A stretch of DNA of 64,000 nucleotides from UBA11606 sp039188975 (GCA_039188975.1 JBCCYT010000005.1:1-64000), one strand, 5' to 3'. Shown: positions 8,099 through 17,177, numbered from the stretch's first letter. The notes: generated by a model from the sequence alone, not told the origin. Made by a program: numbers and translations.

Positions 8099-8595
8099 GC
8101 GACGCGCCACCGTCCATGGTGCCGATGCACGGTCTCACCGAGGCCTTGCATCTGGGCGAGGACGACATCCCGTGGGTGTACGCAGGCGGGCTTGGCATCA
8201 AGTTGTTGCATGTCGATCTCAATCAGGGTCTGTGGATCCTGCGAAACCGGTTCCCGCCGGGATTCGTCGTGCAGCGGCACTACCACACGGGCCCGGTCTA
8301 CGCCCTCACGCTGGCGGGTTCGTGGGGCTACGCCGAGTATCCGGACTACATCAACACGGTCGGCTCGTACCTCTATGAGCCGGCCCATTCGGTCCACACG
8401 CTGACCGTGCCTCACGACAACGACGGCGAGACCGACGTGTGGTTCGCCATCCATGGCGCAAACGTCAATGTCGACGATGACGGCCAGGTCACCAGCGTCA
8501 CCGACGCGCAGTCGATCCTCACCGCCTGGCGGGCGCTGTGCGACGCTCACGGTGTCGACGGCTCGGCGTCGATCGTCGTCGGCGCGCCGAGCTGA
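8095..8595 (+). CDS. Cupin-fold protein, 2,4'-dihydroxyacetophenone dioxygenase family
   Basis: 166 residues from a GTG start that overlaps the acyl-CoA dehydrogenase stop in GTGA, indicating translational coupling. The double-stranded beta-helix shows RNRFPPGFVVQRHYHTGPVYALTLAG, containing the HxH pair of cupin motif 1, and a later PAHSVHTL with the second-motif histidines. This family includes a carbon-carbon cleaving ring-side-chain dioxygenase, but most members are uncharacterised. The operon with an acyl-CoA dehydrogenase points to catabolism of an aromatic or branched acid (inference). Confidence 0.82.
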   Translation: MSDAPPSMVPMHGLTEALHLGEDDIPWVYAGGLGIKLLHVDLNQGLWILRNRFPPGFVVQRHYHTGPVYALTLAGSWGYAEYPDYINTVGSYLYEPAHSVHTLTVPHDNDGETDVWFAIHGANVNVDDDGQVTSVTDAQSILTAWRALCDAHGVDGSASIVVGAPS

Positions 8596-8727
8596 CGCAC
8601 CGAGCTACGGCGGCATCCGCCACGCCGACCCTCGGCGCGGGGTGAACCGTGGTCTGAGCGGTTTCTCTCATCGGACCGGGTTCGGTGCCGAGGCTTGCTC
8701 CTACGTCGATCTCTCTGGAGTAGTTCC

Positions 8728-9261
8728 GTGTATCGCCTCTTCGCGCTCCTTCTCGCCGGCCTCGGCCTTCTCACTGGATGCGGCACCGCCGAGACGTCCG
8801 TCGGTGCCGAGCGTTCCGTCGGGCCGGCGGCGATCGCCGCCCCGACCGACGACGTCGTCTTGACGATCTCCGGCTCGGTCGAACGACCGAACGCCGATGG
8901 TCGAGTCATGGCGGATCGGGCGGGCCTCGAATCGGTCGGACCGGTCACCGCGACGGTCTTCGAACCCTTCGTGAGCGCCGAGATGGAGTTCACCGGCGTA
9001 TCGCTGGCTGCCGTGCTCCAGGCCGCAGGCGTGGCTGACGACGCGACGCTCGTGCTGCGGGCCCTCGACGACTATGAGGTGTCGTTCACGATGGCGGAAC
9101 TCGTCGAGGACTCGGCCCTGCTCGTCACCCGGCAGGCCGACGAACCGATCGCCGTTGCCGATGGCGGACCGATCCGGGTGGTCTTCACCGACCCGGACAG
9201 CCCGCTCGGCCGGAACCTTGCGCTGTGGATCTGGAGCCTTGCCGAGATCGAGGTGGAATGA
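8728..9261 (+). CDS. Lipoprotein with a small molybdopterin-oxidoreductase-like domain
   Basis: 177 residues from GTG 8728, chosen because GGAG at 8717-8720 lies 7 nt upstream and the translation then opens with a lipoprotein signal peptide ending LLTGC. After the lipobox the mature part has TISGSVERP, FTGVSLAAVLQAAGV and GPIRVVFTDPD, the pattern of the sulfite-oxidase/YedY-type molybdopterin-binding domain in a minimal form. No Cys corresponding to the Mo ligand is seen after the lipobox, so it probably does not bind Mo and may be a sensor or binding module. Its ATGA overlap with the GGDEF-EAL gene suggests it feeds an extracytoplasmic signal to that protein (inference). Confidence 0.72.
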   Translation: MYRLFALLLAGLGLLTGCGTAETSVGAERSVGPAAIAAPTDDVVLTISGSVERPNADGRVMADRAGLESVGPVTATVFEPFVSAEMEFTGVSLAAVLQAAGVADDATLVLRALDDYEVSFTMAELVEDSALLVTRQADEPIAVADGGPIRVVFTDPDSPLGRNLALWIWSLAEIEVE

Positions 9262-11636
9262 TCCGCAACGACGCCGTCGATCCTGGATCGCCACCTGCGG
9301 CACCCGACGCCGTCGAAGACCTCCGGTTGACGCGCTCGCAGTACCTGCTGCTCGGCTTGATGCTTCTCCTGGTCGGGGTGATCGGCCTGCTGATGACCCG
9401 CGCCAGTCGCGATGTGGCCGACCGGTCGTTGGCGCTCGCCTACGAGCTGCAAGACGTCCTTGGCGACCGGAGCAGTCTGGAACGACAGATCGTCAAGTTG
9501 GACGAAGACGTCGAGGCGTGGCGAGCTGGTGAGGCCGACGCCGCGTCGGTTGAGCTGTCGGCTGCCCTGGTGGAACGACAACTGCGCACGGCGCTCGACG
9601 AGGCGGCCGTCGATCCACGCCTCGCCGAACAGGTCGAGGTGATTCGTGCCAGCCTCGATGGCATCCGCGAGATCGCCTCGATCGGCCGCCCGCCGCGGTC
9701 GAGTCCCACCGATGAAGCCCTTCAGGCCCTGGTCGACGATGCGATGAGTGCATCGAGACAGATACTGAGCGATCGCGAAATCCGCAACGTCGAGCTGGTC
9801 CTCGATCTCGAGGATGACGTCGACGCCGCCCAGAAGGTCGTGGTCGTCGCGGCTGCGCTCACCTTGGTACTCATCGTGTTGCTGGTCGTCTTGATGTGGT
9901 GGATCCATCGCACCAACTACCGAAACGCCAGCGAACACCTCACGCAGGAACAGCAGCGATACCTCGGCGCTCGGGCCGACAAGGATCGTGCGGAGGCGCT
10001 CGCGCTCATCCAGACCGAGATTCTCGAGCTGGTCGCGACCGACCGCCCCGCCCGCGAGGTCTTCGATCGCATCAAGCACCGAACTGCCGAACATCTCCCT
10101 GGGATCGAACTGCAGTTCTGTGTGGGTGCCGATCCGAGCAACCCGCTGCGGGCCGGTGCCGCGCCGATGGTCGCTCGCGAGTCGAACATGGTGCTCGGTG
10201 AGCTCGAATGGACGTGTGAGAACGGCGTCGCCCCGCCCGCCGACTTCGAACTGATCCTCGCCTTCGCTGCTGGCCTCGGCGCCCTTGCCGTCGACCGCCA
10301 CGAGGCCGCCGAGGCAATGGTGTTCCAGGCAACGCACGACTCGCTCACCGGGCTGCCCAACCGCAGCCTGCTGACGACCACGGTCGAACAGGCACTCGCT
10401 CGTTCGAAAACGAAGAACACCCAGGTCGCCCTCCTGTTCCTCGATCTCGATCGTTTCAAGGTGATCAACGACACGTTCGGTCACGACGCCGGCGATCAGA
10501 TCCTGATGCACTTCTCTCGTTGTCTCATGTCGAGCGTGCGGGCTGCTGACACGGTGGCCCGACTCGCGGGCGACGAATTCGTCGTGCTGATGGAGGACGC
10601 CGGCGAACTCGAACAGGTCGAACAAACCGCCCGCCGTATCCAGGCTGCGCTCGAAGCGCCAGTCGACGTCGACGGTGTGCCGATCCAGCTCGCAGCGTGC
10701 ATCGGCATCGCGCACGGCGATGGCGACATGACCGTCGACGAGCTGCTTCGCAACGCCGACCTCGCCATGTATCGCGCCAAGAAGAACGGTCGAGATCGCT
10801 TCGAGTTCTTCGACGAGGACCTTCGGGACTGGACAGAGCGGCGCACCGACATGGAGCTTGCGCTGCGAGCCGCGATCGATCATGGCGAGCTCGAAGCGCA
10901 CTTCCAGCCCCTGTTCGATACCGAAAGTCTGCGAATCGTGGCGTTCGAATCGCTGGTGCGCTGGAACCGACCAGGCGTCGGCATGGTGAGTCCGGGCGAA
11001 TTCATCGAGTTGGCCGAAGAGGTCGGGTTCGTCGACCGCATCGACCGGTTCATGCTGCGCGCCGCCATCGAAGCCGTCACCGAGCTCCGAGCGATCACCC
11101 CGACGGTCGTGGTCGGTGTCAATGTCTCGGCCCGAGATCTCTCTCACCCTGATTTCGTCGAGGACGTCGAAGCGCTCCTTCGGAGTACCGGCACCCAGCC
11201 ATCAGCGCTCGTCTTGGAGATCACCGAGACAACCATGGTGGAAGACGCCGAGTTGATCGCCGAAGGACTCGAGCGGTTGCGAGCCATCGGTGTACAGATC
11301 GCCATCGACGACTTCGGTACCGGCTACTCGTCGCTTCGCTACCTCCGGGATCTGCCCGCTGACCACCTCAAGGTCGATCAGGCCTTCGTGAGCGGCAGCT
11401 ACGACTCCGAGTTGGCTGATCCGCAGATCGTTGCGTCGGTCATCGATCTTGGGCATGCCGTCGGGCTCGAGGTCATCGCCGAAGGTGTCGAGACGACCGC
11501 TCAGCTCGAGGCGCTGAAGATCCTCGGCGCCGATGTGGTGCAGGGCTTTTTGCTGAGTCGTCCCCTCAACCTCGAGAACGCCAAGTCGTTGCTGCAGACC
11601 GGGCTCGACCCGAGCGATCTGCGCGCCTCGGTCTGA
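9258..11636 (+). CDS. Membrane-bound diguanylate cyclase/phosphodiesterase (GGDEF-EAL)
   Basis: 792 residues from ATG 9258, which overlaps the preceding stop (ATGA). Two membrane helices (about residues 28-48 and 197-217) flank an extracytoplasmic helical sensor segment. A GAF-like stretch follows (about 250-360), then GGDEF (about 365-525; DSLTGLPNR, LDLDRFKVIND, active site RLAGDEF), then EAL (about 535-785). In the EAL domain the name motif reads ESL, but the catalytic set is present: EITET, DDFGTGYSS, LKVD and AEGVET. The first residue of GGDEF is Ala, a tolerated change. It probably makes and/or degrades c-di-GMP in response to an envelope signal. Confidence 0.92.
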   Translation: MIRNDAVDPGSPPAAPDAVEDLRLTRSQYLLLGLMLLLVGVIGLLMTRASRDVADRSLALAYELQDVLGDRSSLERQIVKLDEDVEAWRAGEADAASVELSAALVERQLRTALDEAAVDPRLAEQVEVIRASLDGIREIASIGRPPRSSPTDEALQALVDDAMSASRQILSDREIRNVELVLDLEDDVDAAQKVVVVAAALTLVLIVLLVVLMWWIHRTNYRNASEHLTQEQQRYLGARADKDRAEALALIQTEILELVATDRPAREVFDRIKHRTAEHLPGIELQFCVGADPSNPLRAGAAPMVARESNMVLGELEWTCENGVAPPADFELILAFAAGLGALAVDRHEAAEAMVFQATHDSLTGLPNRSLLTTTVEQALARSKTKNTQVALLFLDLDRFKVINDTFGHDAGDQILMHFSRCLMSSVRAADTVARLAGDEFVVLMEDAGELEQVEQTARRIQAALEAPVDVDGVPIQLAACIGIAHGDGDMTVDELLRNADLAMYRAKKNGRDRFEFFDEDLRDWTERRTDMELALRAAIDHGELEAHFQPLFDTESLRIVAFESLVRWNRPGVGMVSPGEFIELAEEVGFVDRIDRFMLRAAIEAVTELRAITPTVVVGVNVSARDLSHPDFVEDVEALLRSTGTQPSALVLEITETTMVEDAELIAEGLERLRAIGVQIAIDDFGTGYSSLRYLRDLPADHLKVDQAFVSGSYDSELADPQIVASVIDLGHAVGLEVIAEGVETTAQLEALKILGADVVQGFLLSRPLNLENAKSLLQTGLDPSDLRASV

Positions 11637-11732
11637 CCCACGCACCCTCTCGGCGTCGAGGCCGTCGACACGCGCCGCGTGCGCTCAGCGTAGGACACCC
11701 GGGAGTGCCACCGCCTCGTCACACCCGCCCGC

Positions 11733-11738
11733 TACGTT
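11733..11738 (+). promoter_or_regulatory. TANNNT -10 box for topoisomerase B subunit
   Basis: TACGTT ends 6 nt before the ATG at 11745, the ideal spacing for a leaderless mRNA. Confidence 0.5.
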
Positions 11739-11744
11739 CGCCGT

Positions 11745-13853
11745 ATGGCTCCCAAGAAAGCAGCGGCGAACAAGAAGGCCGCCTCGTCCTCGGGGTATGA
11801 CGCCGATGCCATCCAGACACTGGAGGGCCTCGACGCGGTCCGCAAACGCCCCGGCATGTACATCGGTGGCACCGGCTCCGATGGCCTCATGCACCTGGTG
11901 TGGGAGTTGATCGACAATGCGGTCGACGAGGCGTCGGCCGGCTTTGCCTCGAAGGTCGATGTCACGCTGCACCGCGACAAGTCGATCGAGGTCGCCGACA
12001 ACGGCCGCGGTATTCCGATCGGCATGCACGCCCGCAAGAAGGTCTCTGCGCTTGAAGTCGTGTTCACCGAACTCCATGCGGGCGGCAAGTTCGGCGGTGG
12101 CGCCTACTCGTCGTCGGGCGGGCTGCACGGCGTTGGTGCGTCGGTGGTGAATGCACTCGCCTCGAAGCTCATCGCCGAGGTCGACCGCGAGGGTCACACC
12201 CATGTTCTGGGTTTCAAGGAACGGGTTGCCGGCCAGTTCGCCGACGCGGCGGGTGGCGGCCGGTTCAAGAAGGGCCACGCCCTCACGAAAGCCAAGCGCA
12301 TCTCGAAGAACAAGACGGGTACTCGGGTTCGCTTCTGGCCCGACTTCGACATCTTCGATCCCGATGCGGTGATCGATGTCGACGAGATCTGCACCCGAGC
12401 GACCCAGGCATGCTTCCTCGTGCCGGGGATGAAGGTCTCGGTCACCGACAAGCGCACGGCGTCCGGGGTCGGCGAGGGTTCGCGACTGGCCGAGCCGTTC
12501 GAGTTCGTGAGCCGGGGCGGTCTCGCCGATCTGGTCGAACACCTGTCGACGGGTTCGCCGGTCAATCAGATCATCACGTGTTCGGGTATCGACACGTTCA
12601 CCGAGAAGGTGCCGGTCGACGGCAAGATGACCGATGTCGACCGTGAGTGTCGCGTCGATGTCGCCGTGCGGTGGACGACTGGCTACGACACCAAGATTGC
12701 CTCGTTCGTGAACACGATCCCGACGAGCCAGGGCGGCACCCATCAGGCCGGCTTCGACAAGGCATTGACCAGAGTCGTGAACAATGTCGTGCTCAAGGAC
12801 AGCCGCAAGCTGGCCAAGCTGAAGAAAGAGGACAAACACAAGGCGGTGAAGGACGATGTCCAGGAGGGGCTTGTCGCTGCGATCAAGGTGACGTTCCCCG
12901 AGCCGCAGTTCCGGGGACAGACCAAACAGGAGCTGGGCACGCCCGCCATCGAAGGCATCGTGAGTCGGATCGCCTACGAACAACTCAAGGAGTGGTTCGA
13001 ACCCAACGGCGGGCCGCGCAGCCATGTGAAGGCCATCGCCGACAAGCTGGCGACCGCGATCCAGAACCGGGTCGCGTCGAAACAGGTGCTCGAGAACAAG
13101 CGCAAGGCAGCGCGGCTCGGGTCGACCGGCATGCCAGAGAAGTTGGCGGACTGTCGCAAGCACGGCGCCGACAGCGAGATCATCTTGGTCGAGGGTGACT
13201 CGGCCGCTGGGCCCGCGAAGCGGGGTCGTGATTCAGAGACGATGGCCATCCTGCCGTTGCGAGGCAAGGTGGTGAACGCGGCGAAGGCGAGCCAGAAGCA
13301 GGTGCTCGACAATGCCGAGGCCCAAGCCCTGTTCACGTCGGTTGGCGCCGGTGCCGGGCGGGATTTCACGCTCGACGACGCCCGGTACGGCCGCATCGTG
13401 ATCCTCTGCGACGCCGATGTGGATGGCAGCCACATCCGCTGCCTGCTGCTCACCCTCATCCATGAGTACATGCGGCCCATGCTCGAGGCGGGCAATGTCT
13501 ACGCTGCGCAGCCGCCCCTCTACACGACGAAGGTCGGCGACGACATCTATCGGGTCTACAGCGACGATGAGCGCGAAGCGGTCACCGACGAGCTGTGCAA
13601 AGGAAACCGCAAGCGCGAGAACATCAAGTGGCAGCGGTTCAAGGGGCTCGGCGAGATGAACGTCGACGAGCTTCGCCATTGTGCGCTCGACCCCGAGACG
13701 CGAACGTTGAAGCGATTGACCATGGACGACGCGAAGCAGGCCAAGGAAGCGGCGAAGATGTTCGACGTGCTGATGGGCAACGACGTGAGCGTCCGCCGCG
13801 ATTTTCTCGTGAAGAACTCGGCCCTGGTCGACGCCGCCACGCTCGACGTCTAG
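11745..13853 (+). CDS. Type IIA topoisomerase subunit B (ParE/GyrB-like)
   Basis: 702 residues with the full B-subunit layout: GHKL ATPase (TLEGLDAVRKRPGMYIGG, ELIDNAVDEA, DNGRGIPIG, GLHGVGASVVN), transducer domain (QGGTHQAGF), Toprim (LVEGDSAAG and DADVDGSHI) and the C-terminal GyrB tail (QRFKGLGEMN). There is a Lys/Ala-rich N-terminal extension of about 15 residues. Neither a GyrA/ParC gene nor dnaA/recF is next to it, which favours a second, topoisomerase IV-like B subunit over the housekeeping gyrB; the paralogue assignment needs the rest of the genome. A leaderless-type promoter box precedes it, and the next gene is convergent. Confidence 0.9.
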   Translation: MAPKKAAANKKAASSSGYDADAIQTLEGLDAVRKRPGMYIGGTGSDGLMHLVWELIDNAVDEASAGFASKVDVTLHRDKSIEVADNGRGIPIGMHARKKVSALEVVFTELHAGGKFGGGAYSSSGGLHGVGASVVNALASKLIAEVDREGHTHVLGFKERVAGQFADAAGGGRFKKGHALTKAKRISKNKTGTRVRFWPDFDIFDPDAVIDVDEICTRATQACFLVPGMKVSVTDKRTASGVGEGSRLAEPFEFVSRGGLADLVEHLSTGSPVNQIITCSGIDTFTEKVPVDGKMTDVDRECRVDVAVRWTTGYDTKIASFVNTIPTSQGGTHQAGFDKALTRVVNNVVLKDSRKLAKLKKEDKHKAVKDDVQEGLVAAIKVTFPEPQFRGQTKQELGTPAIEGIVSRIAYEQLKEWFEPNGGPRSHVKAIADKLATAIQNRVASKQVLENKRKAARLGSTGMPEKLADCRKHGADSEIILVEGDSAAGPAKRGRDSETMAILPLRGKVVNAAKASQKQVLDNAEAQALFTSVGAGAGRDFTLDDARYGRIVILCDADVDGSHIRCLLLTLIHEYMRPMLEAGNVYAAQPPLYTTKVGDDIYRVYSDDEREAVTDELCKGNRKRENIKWQRFKGLGEMNVDELRHCALDPETRTLKRLTMDDAKQAKEAAKMFDVLMGNDVSVRRDFLVKNSALVDAATLDV

Positions 13854-13860
13854 GGGCGGG

Positions 13861-14700
13861 CTAGTTCCGGGTGAAGGTGCCGCCAAGGTTGGCGGCTTCA
13901 AACCCCTCCGGCGTCTGTCCGGAGGTTGCGTACATGTACAGCGCAGCGCGGAAGATGCCGCTGAGGGCGCTGACCACGGCGAGTACGAGCGCGATCCATG
14001 CCGCGGCGATCAAGAACGCCGCGACGGTGAACGCAGTGACGCCGGCGGCGGCTGCGAGGACGACGAGCAGCACGGCCGGGATGATCGCCACGAAGCTCAG
14101 CAGCCCGAACCCGACCTGTGACGCAAGGTTCTCACCCCAGGTTTGCCGAAGGAGCCCGGTCGAGGTCTTGAACCCGTCGATCGGGCCCTTGTTGTCGATG
14201 ACGATGGCAGGGATGGTGAGGAACGAGGCGACGTTCCAGGCCATTTCGATGCCGCCAAGCAAGAGGTTGGCCAGCCAGCCAGCTCGTTCGCGGAGAGCTT
14301 GGATGATCATGCCGACGGTGGCGGTGAGGATCGCCCAGGGCACGAGGCCCCCGATGCGTTGGGCGGCCTTACCGATGGCGCTGCCGACGGTGGGGTCGCC
14401 GCCGCTCATGCGCTCGTGGGCGCCGGCGACGAGTGCGCCGGTGAAGAAGACACTGACGATCGTGGCGGCGAAGGAGCCGAGCACGAACAGGATGACCGAC
14501 AGGGCGGGAAGCGCTTGCTCCTCGGATGCGCCGCTCGTCGTTTCCTCGGGCAACGCCAGGATGCCAGGAACAACGAACACGGCGAGCACGATCAGGCCAA
14601 CGAAGAAGCTCAGGACCGGGAGCACGATCAGTTCACGGTCTTTTTGCAGCACCCCCCAGGAGGTCTTCGCCAAATCGATCGTGTTCCTGATTCGTCCCAT
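13861..14700 (-). CDS. DUF6159-type multipass membrane protein
   Basis: 279 residues with about six membrane helices. It begins RNTIDLAKTSWGVLQKDRELIVLPVLS, the conserved opening of DUF6159 proteins in which a short amphipathic segment leads into the first helix. The helices are rich in Ala, Val and Leu; a cytosolic loop reads NKGPIDGFKTSTGLLRQTWGEN. No function is known for the family. A TAGACT box 6 nt before the ATG suggests a leaderless transcript. Convergent with the topoisomerase gene and 9 bp downstream of the YihY-SnoaL stop region on the opposite side. Confidence 0.72.
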   Translation of the reverse strand: MGRIRNTIDLAKTSWGVLQKDRELIVLPVLSFFVGLIVLAVFVVPGILALPEETTSGASEEQALPALSVILFVLGSFAATIVSVFFTGALVAGAHERMSGGDPTVGSAIGKAAQRIGGLVPWAILTATVGMIIQALRERAGWLANLLLGGIEMAWNVASFLTIPAIVIDNKGPIDGFKTSTGLLRQTWGENLASQVGFGLLSFVAIIPAVLLVVLAAAAGVTAFTVAAFLIAAAWIALVLAVVSALSGIFRAALYMYATSGQTPEGFEAANLGGTFTRN

Positions 14701-14706
14701 GGCGTG

Positions 14707-14712
14707 AGTCTA
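14707..14712 (-). promoter_or_regulatory. TANNNT -10 box for the DUF6159 gene
   Basis: TAGACT on the minus strand ends 6 nt before the ATG at 14700; it overlaps the 3' end of the upstream gene. Confidence 0.45.
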
Positions 14713-16101
14713 GGCAGCGGGTTCGATGTCGTCAGCAGCACTGTCGTCAGCAGCACTGCGCCGATCTTGGACGCGGCGCCGAAGCCGCCCGAACGCGGCG
14801 CGACCTCGAGCCGAACGGGACTGATCGCCGGGACGAAATCCGAGCTGACGGGTGAGTGCGCCGGTGTCAAAGACGAGTTCGTGCTGCACCACGAAGCCCT
14901 CTTCGAGCTGGACGAGCGAGACGACGTCGAGGTCGACGGTTCGACCGTTGGCAACGACCCCATGCCATGGTTCACCACTGAACGTGCCGGTCATGCGGTA
15001 GCGGGCGGTTGCGGCGTGCCCGGTGCCGTTTGCGTCGTCGAGTTCGATGGTGAGGTCGGGCAGCGCGCCGAAGAGCGCATCGAGCTCACTGCGGAGCTGG
15101 TCGGGTACCGCGACCTCGCCGAAGAGCGGGTGGCGCTCGACGCCGCGACGGTGCCAGGTGGCCAGCACCGCATCGGTGTCGCGTGCGGAGTACGCCCCGA
15201 GCATCGCCTCGATGGCACCAACCCCGTTGTGGGCGCGTGCCGCGTCGGCCTCGAGCCCGGTCCGGGCCTTCCATTCTCGGTCGGAGCGTTCGGCGTCGAC
15301 CTCGGCGCCGACGATGATCGCAAGCGCCGAGAGCTGGAACCACAGCAACAACACGACGATGGTGGCCAGCGGGCCGTACGTTTCGCCGTAACTTCCGAGG
15401 TTGGCGGTGTAGAAGGAGAACAGCCCGGACAACACGACGAACAGCACGGTGGCGACAAGACCGCCCACGGTGATCAGGGTTGGTGCGAGTGGTTTGTCGT
15501 TGCCTCGGTGATCGGGGCCGAGCCGGTACAGGACCGAGAGTCCGATCGCCATGACGGCTCCCAGGATCGGGAAGCGAAGGGTGTTCAACGCCAACGAGGC
15601 GACCCCTCCGAGGCCGACGTTGCTGAGCAGCGGTGGCAGCGCCGCCATGAGAAAGGTCACGACCAGCAACAAGACGATGCCGCCGAGCATCAGCCCGATG
15701 GCAAGCCCGCGCAGGATCCATGGTTTGCGGGTTTCATCGAGTTCGTAGGCGACGTTGAGCGACTTGATGAGGTTGGCGACGGCACCAGAGGCGGAAAAGA
15801 GTGCAAGCCCGATGGAGATGGCGACGCTGAGGCCGAGAGCGCCGCCACTTCCGCCGGCGATCGACGACATCTGCTCGACGAGGAAGTCGCGTGTCGTCTC
15901 CGGAGCGCCTTCGAGTGCTTCGCTGAGCTGATCGGTGACATCGTTGGGGTCAGACACCAAGCCGTAGATGCCGATGATGCCGGGCAGCGCCGGGATCAAC
16001 GCGAGGAAGGCAAAGAAGGCAACCCCACCCGCGAAGATCGGTGCGTTGTGGCGGCTGATGCGATCCTTGATGGCGAGCGCGAGGTCCTTCACGTCGTTCA
16101 C
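14710..16101 (-). CDS. YihY/BrkB-family membrane protein fused to a SnoaL-like domain
   Basis: 463 residues from GTG 16101. The open frame continues further upstream, but this GTG is 7 nt after a TAGCCT box and opens directly into the family start (KDLALAIKDRISRHNAPIFAGGVAFFA). Residues 1-300 form the six-helix YihY/BrkB module, including the long periplasmic segment and LGSYGETYGPLATIVVLLLW. Residues about 325-435 resemble a SnoaL/NTF2-like fold (IEAMLGAYSARDTDAVLATW, then FSGEPWHGVV). A 15-bp sequence is perfectly duplicated at 14728-14757, giving the C-terminal SAADD repeat. The ligand of the SnoaL part and the function of YihY proteins are unknown. Confidence 0.82.
   Translation of the reverse strand: MNDVKDLALAIKDRISRHNAPIFAGGVAFFAFLALIPALPGIIGIYGLVSDPNDVTDQLSEALEGAPETTRDFLVEQMSSIAGGSGGALGLSVAISIGLALFSASGAVANLIKSLNVAYELDETRKPWILRGLAIGLMLGGIVLLLVVTFLMAALPPLLSNVGLGGVASLALNTLRFPILGAVMAIGLSVLYRLGPDHRGNDKPLAPTLITVGGLVATVLFVVLSGLFSFYTANLGSYGETYGPLATIVVLLLWFQLSALAIIVGAEVDAERSDREWKARTGLEADAARAHNGVGAIEAMLGAYSARDTDAVLATWHRRGVERHPLFGEVAVPDQLRSELDALFGALPDLTIELDDANGTGHAATARYRMTGTFSGEPWHGVVANGRTVDLDVVSLVQLEEGFVVQHELVFDTGALTRQLGFRPGDQSRSARGRAAFGRLRRRVQDRRSAADDSAADDIEPAA
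14728..14757. repeat. 15-bp perfect tandem duplication in the YihY-SnoaL 3' end
   Basis: Two adjacent identical copies of gtcgtcagcagcact (14728-14742 and 14743-14757) encode a repeated Ser-Ala-Ala-Asp-Asp near the C-terminus. It is in frame, probably a replication-slippage product. Confidence 0.9.
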
Positions 16102-16108
16102 GACGTCG

Positions 16109-16114
16109 AGGCTA
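16109..16114 (-). promoter_or_regulatory. TANNNT -10 box that selects the GTG start of the YihY-SnoaL gene
   Basis: TAGCCT on the minus strand ends 7 nt before GTG 16101; the upstream ATG at 16242 would overlap the neighbouring gene by about 97 bp. Confidence 0.45.
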
Positions 16115-16145
16115 GGCGACTGGTCGCGTGACAGGTCGAGGCCGG

Positions 16146-17177
16146 TCAGATCTTGGCGGTGATTGGTTCGTGCCGGCCCGATTCCTGCATGGCGACGAGG
16201 CCCAGGCCGGTGAAGCCCGCCATCATGATGGCGCCACCCCAAATCTCCGGCGGCCAGCGAATGGTCTGCACGTCAGCGGCGAGCAGGAAGTAGGTCGAGA
16301 AGGTGACAACCGGGCCGATGAACGCGGCCACGGCAACCCGCCGGGTCGACGCAAACCGGAAGGTGATGTCGAATGCGACGCCACCGACCGCCAGGGCTTG
16401 GACCGCCGTGGCGTCGTGGTCGAATGCGTACATCTCGAGCAGCGCTGCGAACGTCCAGATGCCGGTCGCGGAACCAAACGGCAAGGCCCATCGCCGAGCG
16501 ATCAGCAACAGCGGCCCCGCCAGCACGATCACCTGGACGACGACGGCGGCAAGAAAGAGCGAAACGTATTCCCAGCCTTCGCTGGTCCGCGGTTCGAAGC
16601 GGATGCCGACGATCCATGTCTCGGAAAGCAAGAAGAGGTACTCCGTGAAGAACACGAGCAATGCGGTCGTGAGCGCGGCGGCGCCGACGGCGAGCGCAGG
16701 CGACGGGTCGTGGCGGGCGGCCGCGGCCCGTACCGGTGTCCACAGCAGCAAGAGCCCGCCGATGAAGAGGATGAGGTGGGTGGGGGACAGGAGCGCGTCG
16801 ATGCCGACCTCGACCCCGAAGATCGTGTGCCAGATCCCGTCGCCAATTCCGCCGAGCGCGAAGATCCCGACGCCGAAGACCGCGTACTGGTAGCCGTCTG
16901 GAAACCATGTCATCACCGGGGCGGCCGATGCACGACGTCGTCCGATCACGAAAATCCATCCGGCCAGCGAGAGGAATGCGGCATAGAAGATCGCGTGCCA
17001 CGGTGTGAAGAAGTCTTCGGTCTCGGTGTCGATGATGTTGACGTGGGCGTATCCATCGATGAACAGCCCGGCGATCAGCCATGCGGTAATGACGAGGGTG
17101 ATGGCGTCTTCGGTTGACGTCGAAGCCGTCGAAGCCGTCGTCGCCGGTGCCGCCGCACCCGTGCGAGTCAGAGTCAT
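16146..17177 (-). CDS. Uncharacterised multipass membrane protein
   Basis: 343 residues with eight or nine predicted membrane helices after a Thr/Ser/Ala-rich N-terminal tail of about 25 residues. Conserved-looking polar residues lie in or near helices: GYAHVNIIDTETEDFFTPWHAIFYA, GIGDGIWHTIFGVEVGIDALLSPTHL and LEMYAFDHDA. The repeated His residues near membrane edges could bind a metal or haem, but this is speculation. I do not recognise a named family. It is divergent from the PatB-like gene with only 17 bp between starts; the two promoters must overlap. Confidence 0.75.
   Translation of the reverse strand: MTLTRTGAAAPATTASTASTSTEDAITLVITAWLIAGLFIDGYAHVNIIDTETEDFFTPWHAIFYAAFLSLAGWIFVIGRRRASAAPVMTWFPDGYQYAVFGVGIFALGGIGDGIWHTIFGVEVGIDALLSPTHLILFIGGLLLLWTPVRAAAARHDPSPALAVGAAALTTALLVFFTEYLFLLSETWIVGIRFEPRTSEGWEYVSLFLAAVVVQVIVLAGPLLLIARRWALPFGSATGIWTFAALLEMYAFDHDATAVQALAVGGVAFDITFRFASTRRVAVAAFIGPVVTFSTYFLLAADVQTIRWPPEIWGGAIMMAGFTGLGLVAMQESGRHEPITAKI

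Noticed and set aside
8596..8727. Regulatory element between the cupin and lipoprotein genes
   Set aside because: Apart from the GGAG ribosome-binding site, no convincing repeat or promoter is seen.
9072..11147. 691-codon open frame on the minus strand opposite the GGDEF-EAL gene
   Set aside because: The plus strand encodes clear catalytic motifs over the same interval; no family pattern on the minus strand.
14143..16131. 662-codon open frame on the plus strand opposite the membrane protein genes
   Set aside because: Asp/Glu/Gly/Arg-rich antisense of hydrophobic coding sequence.
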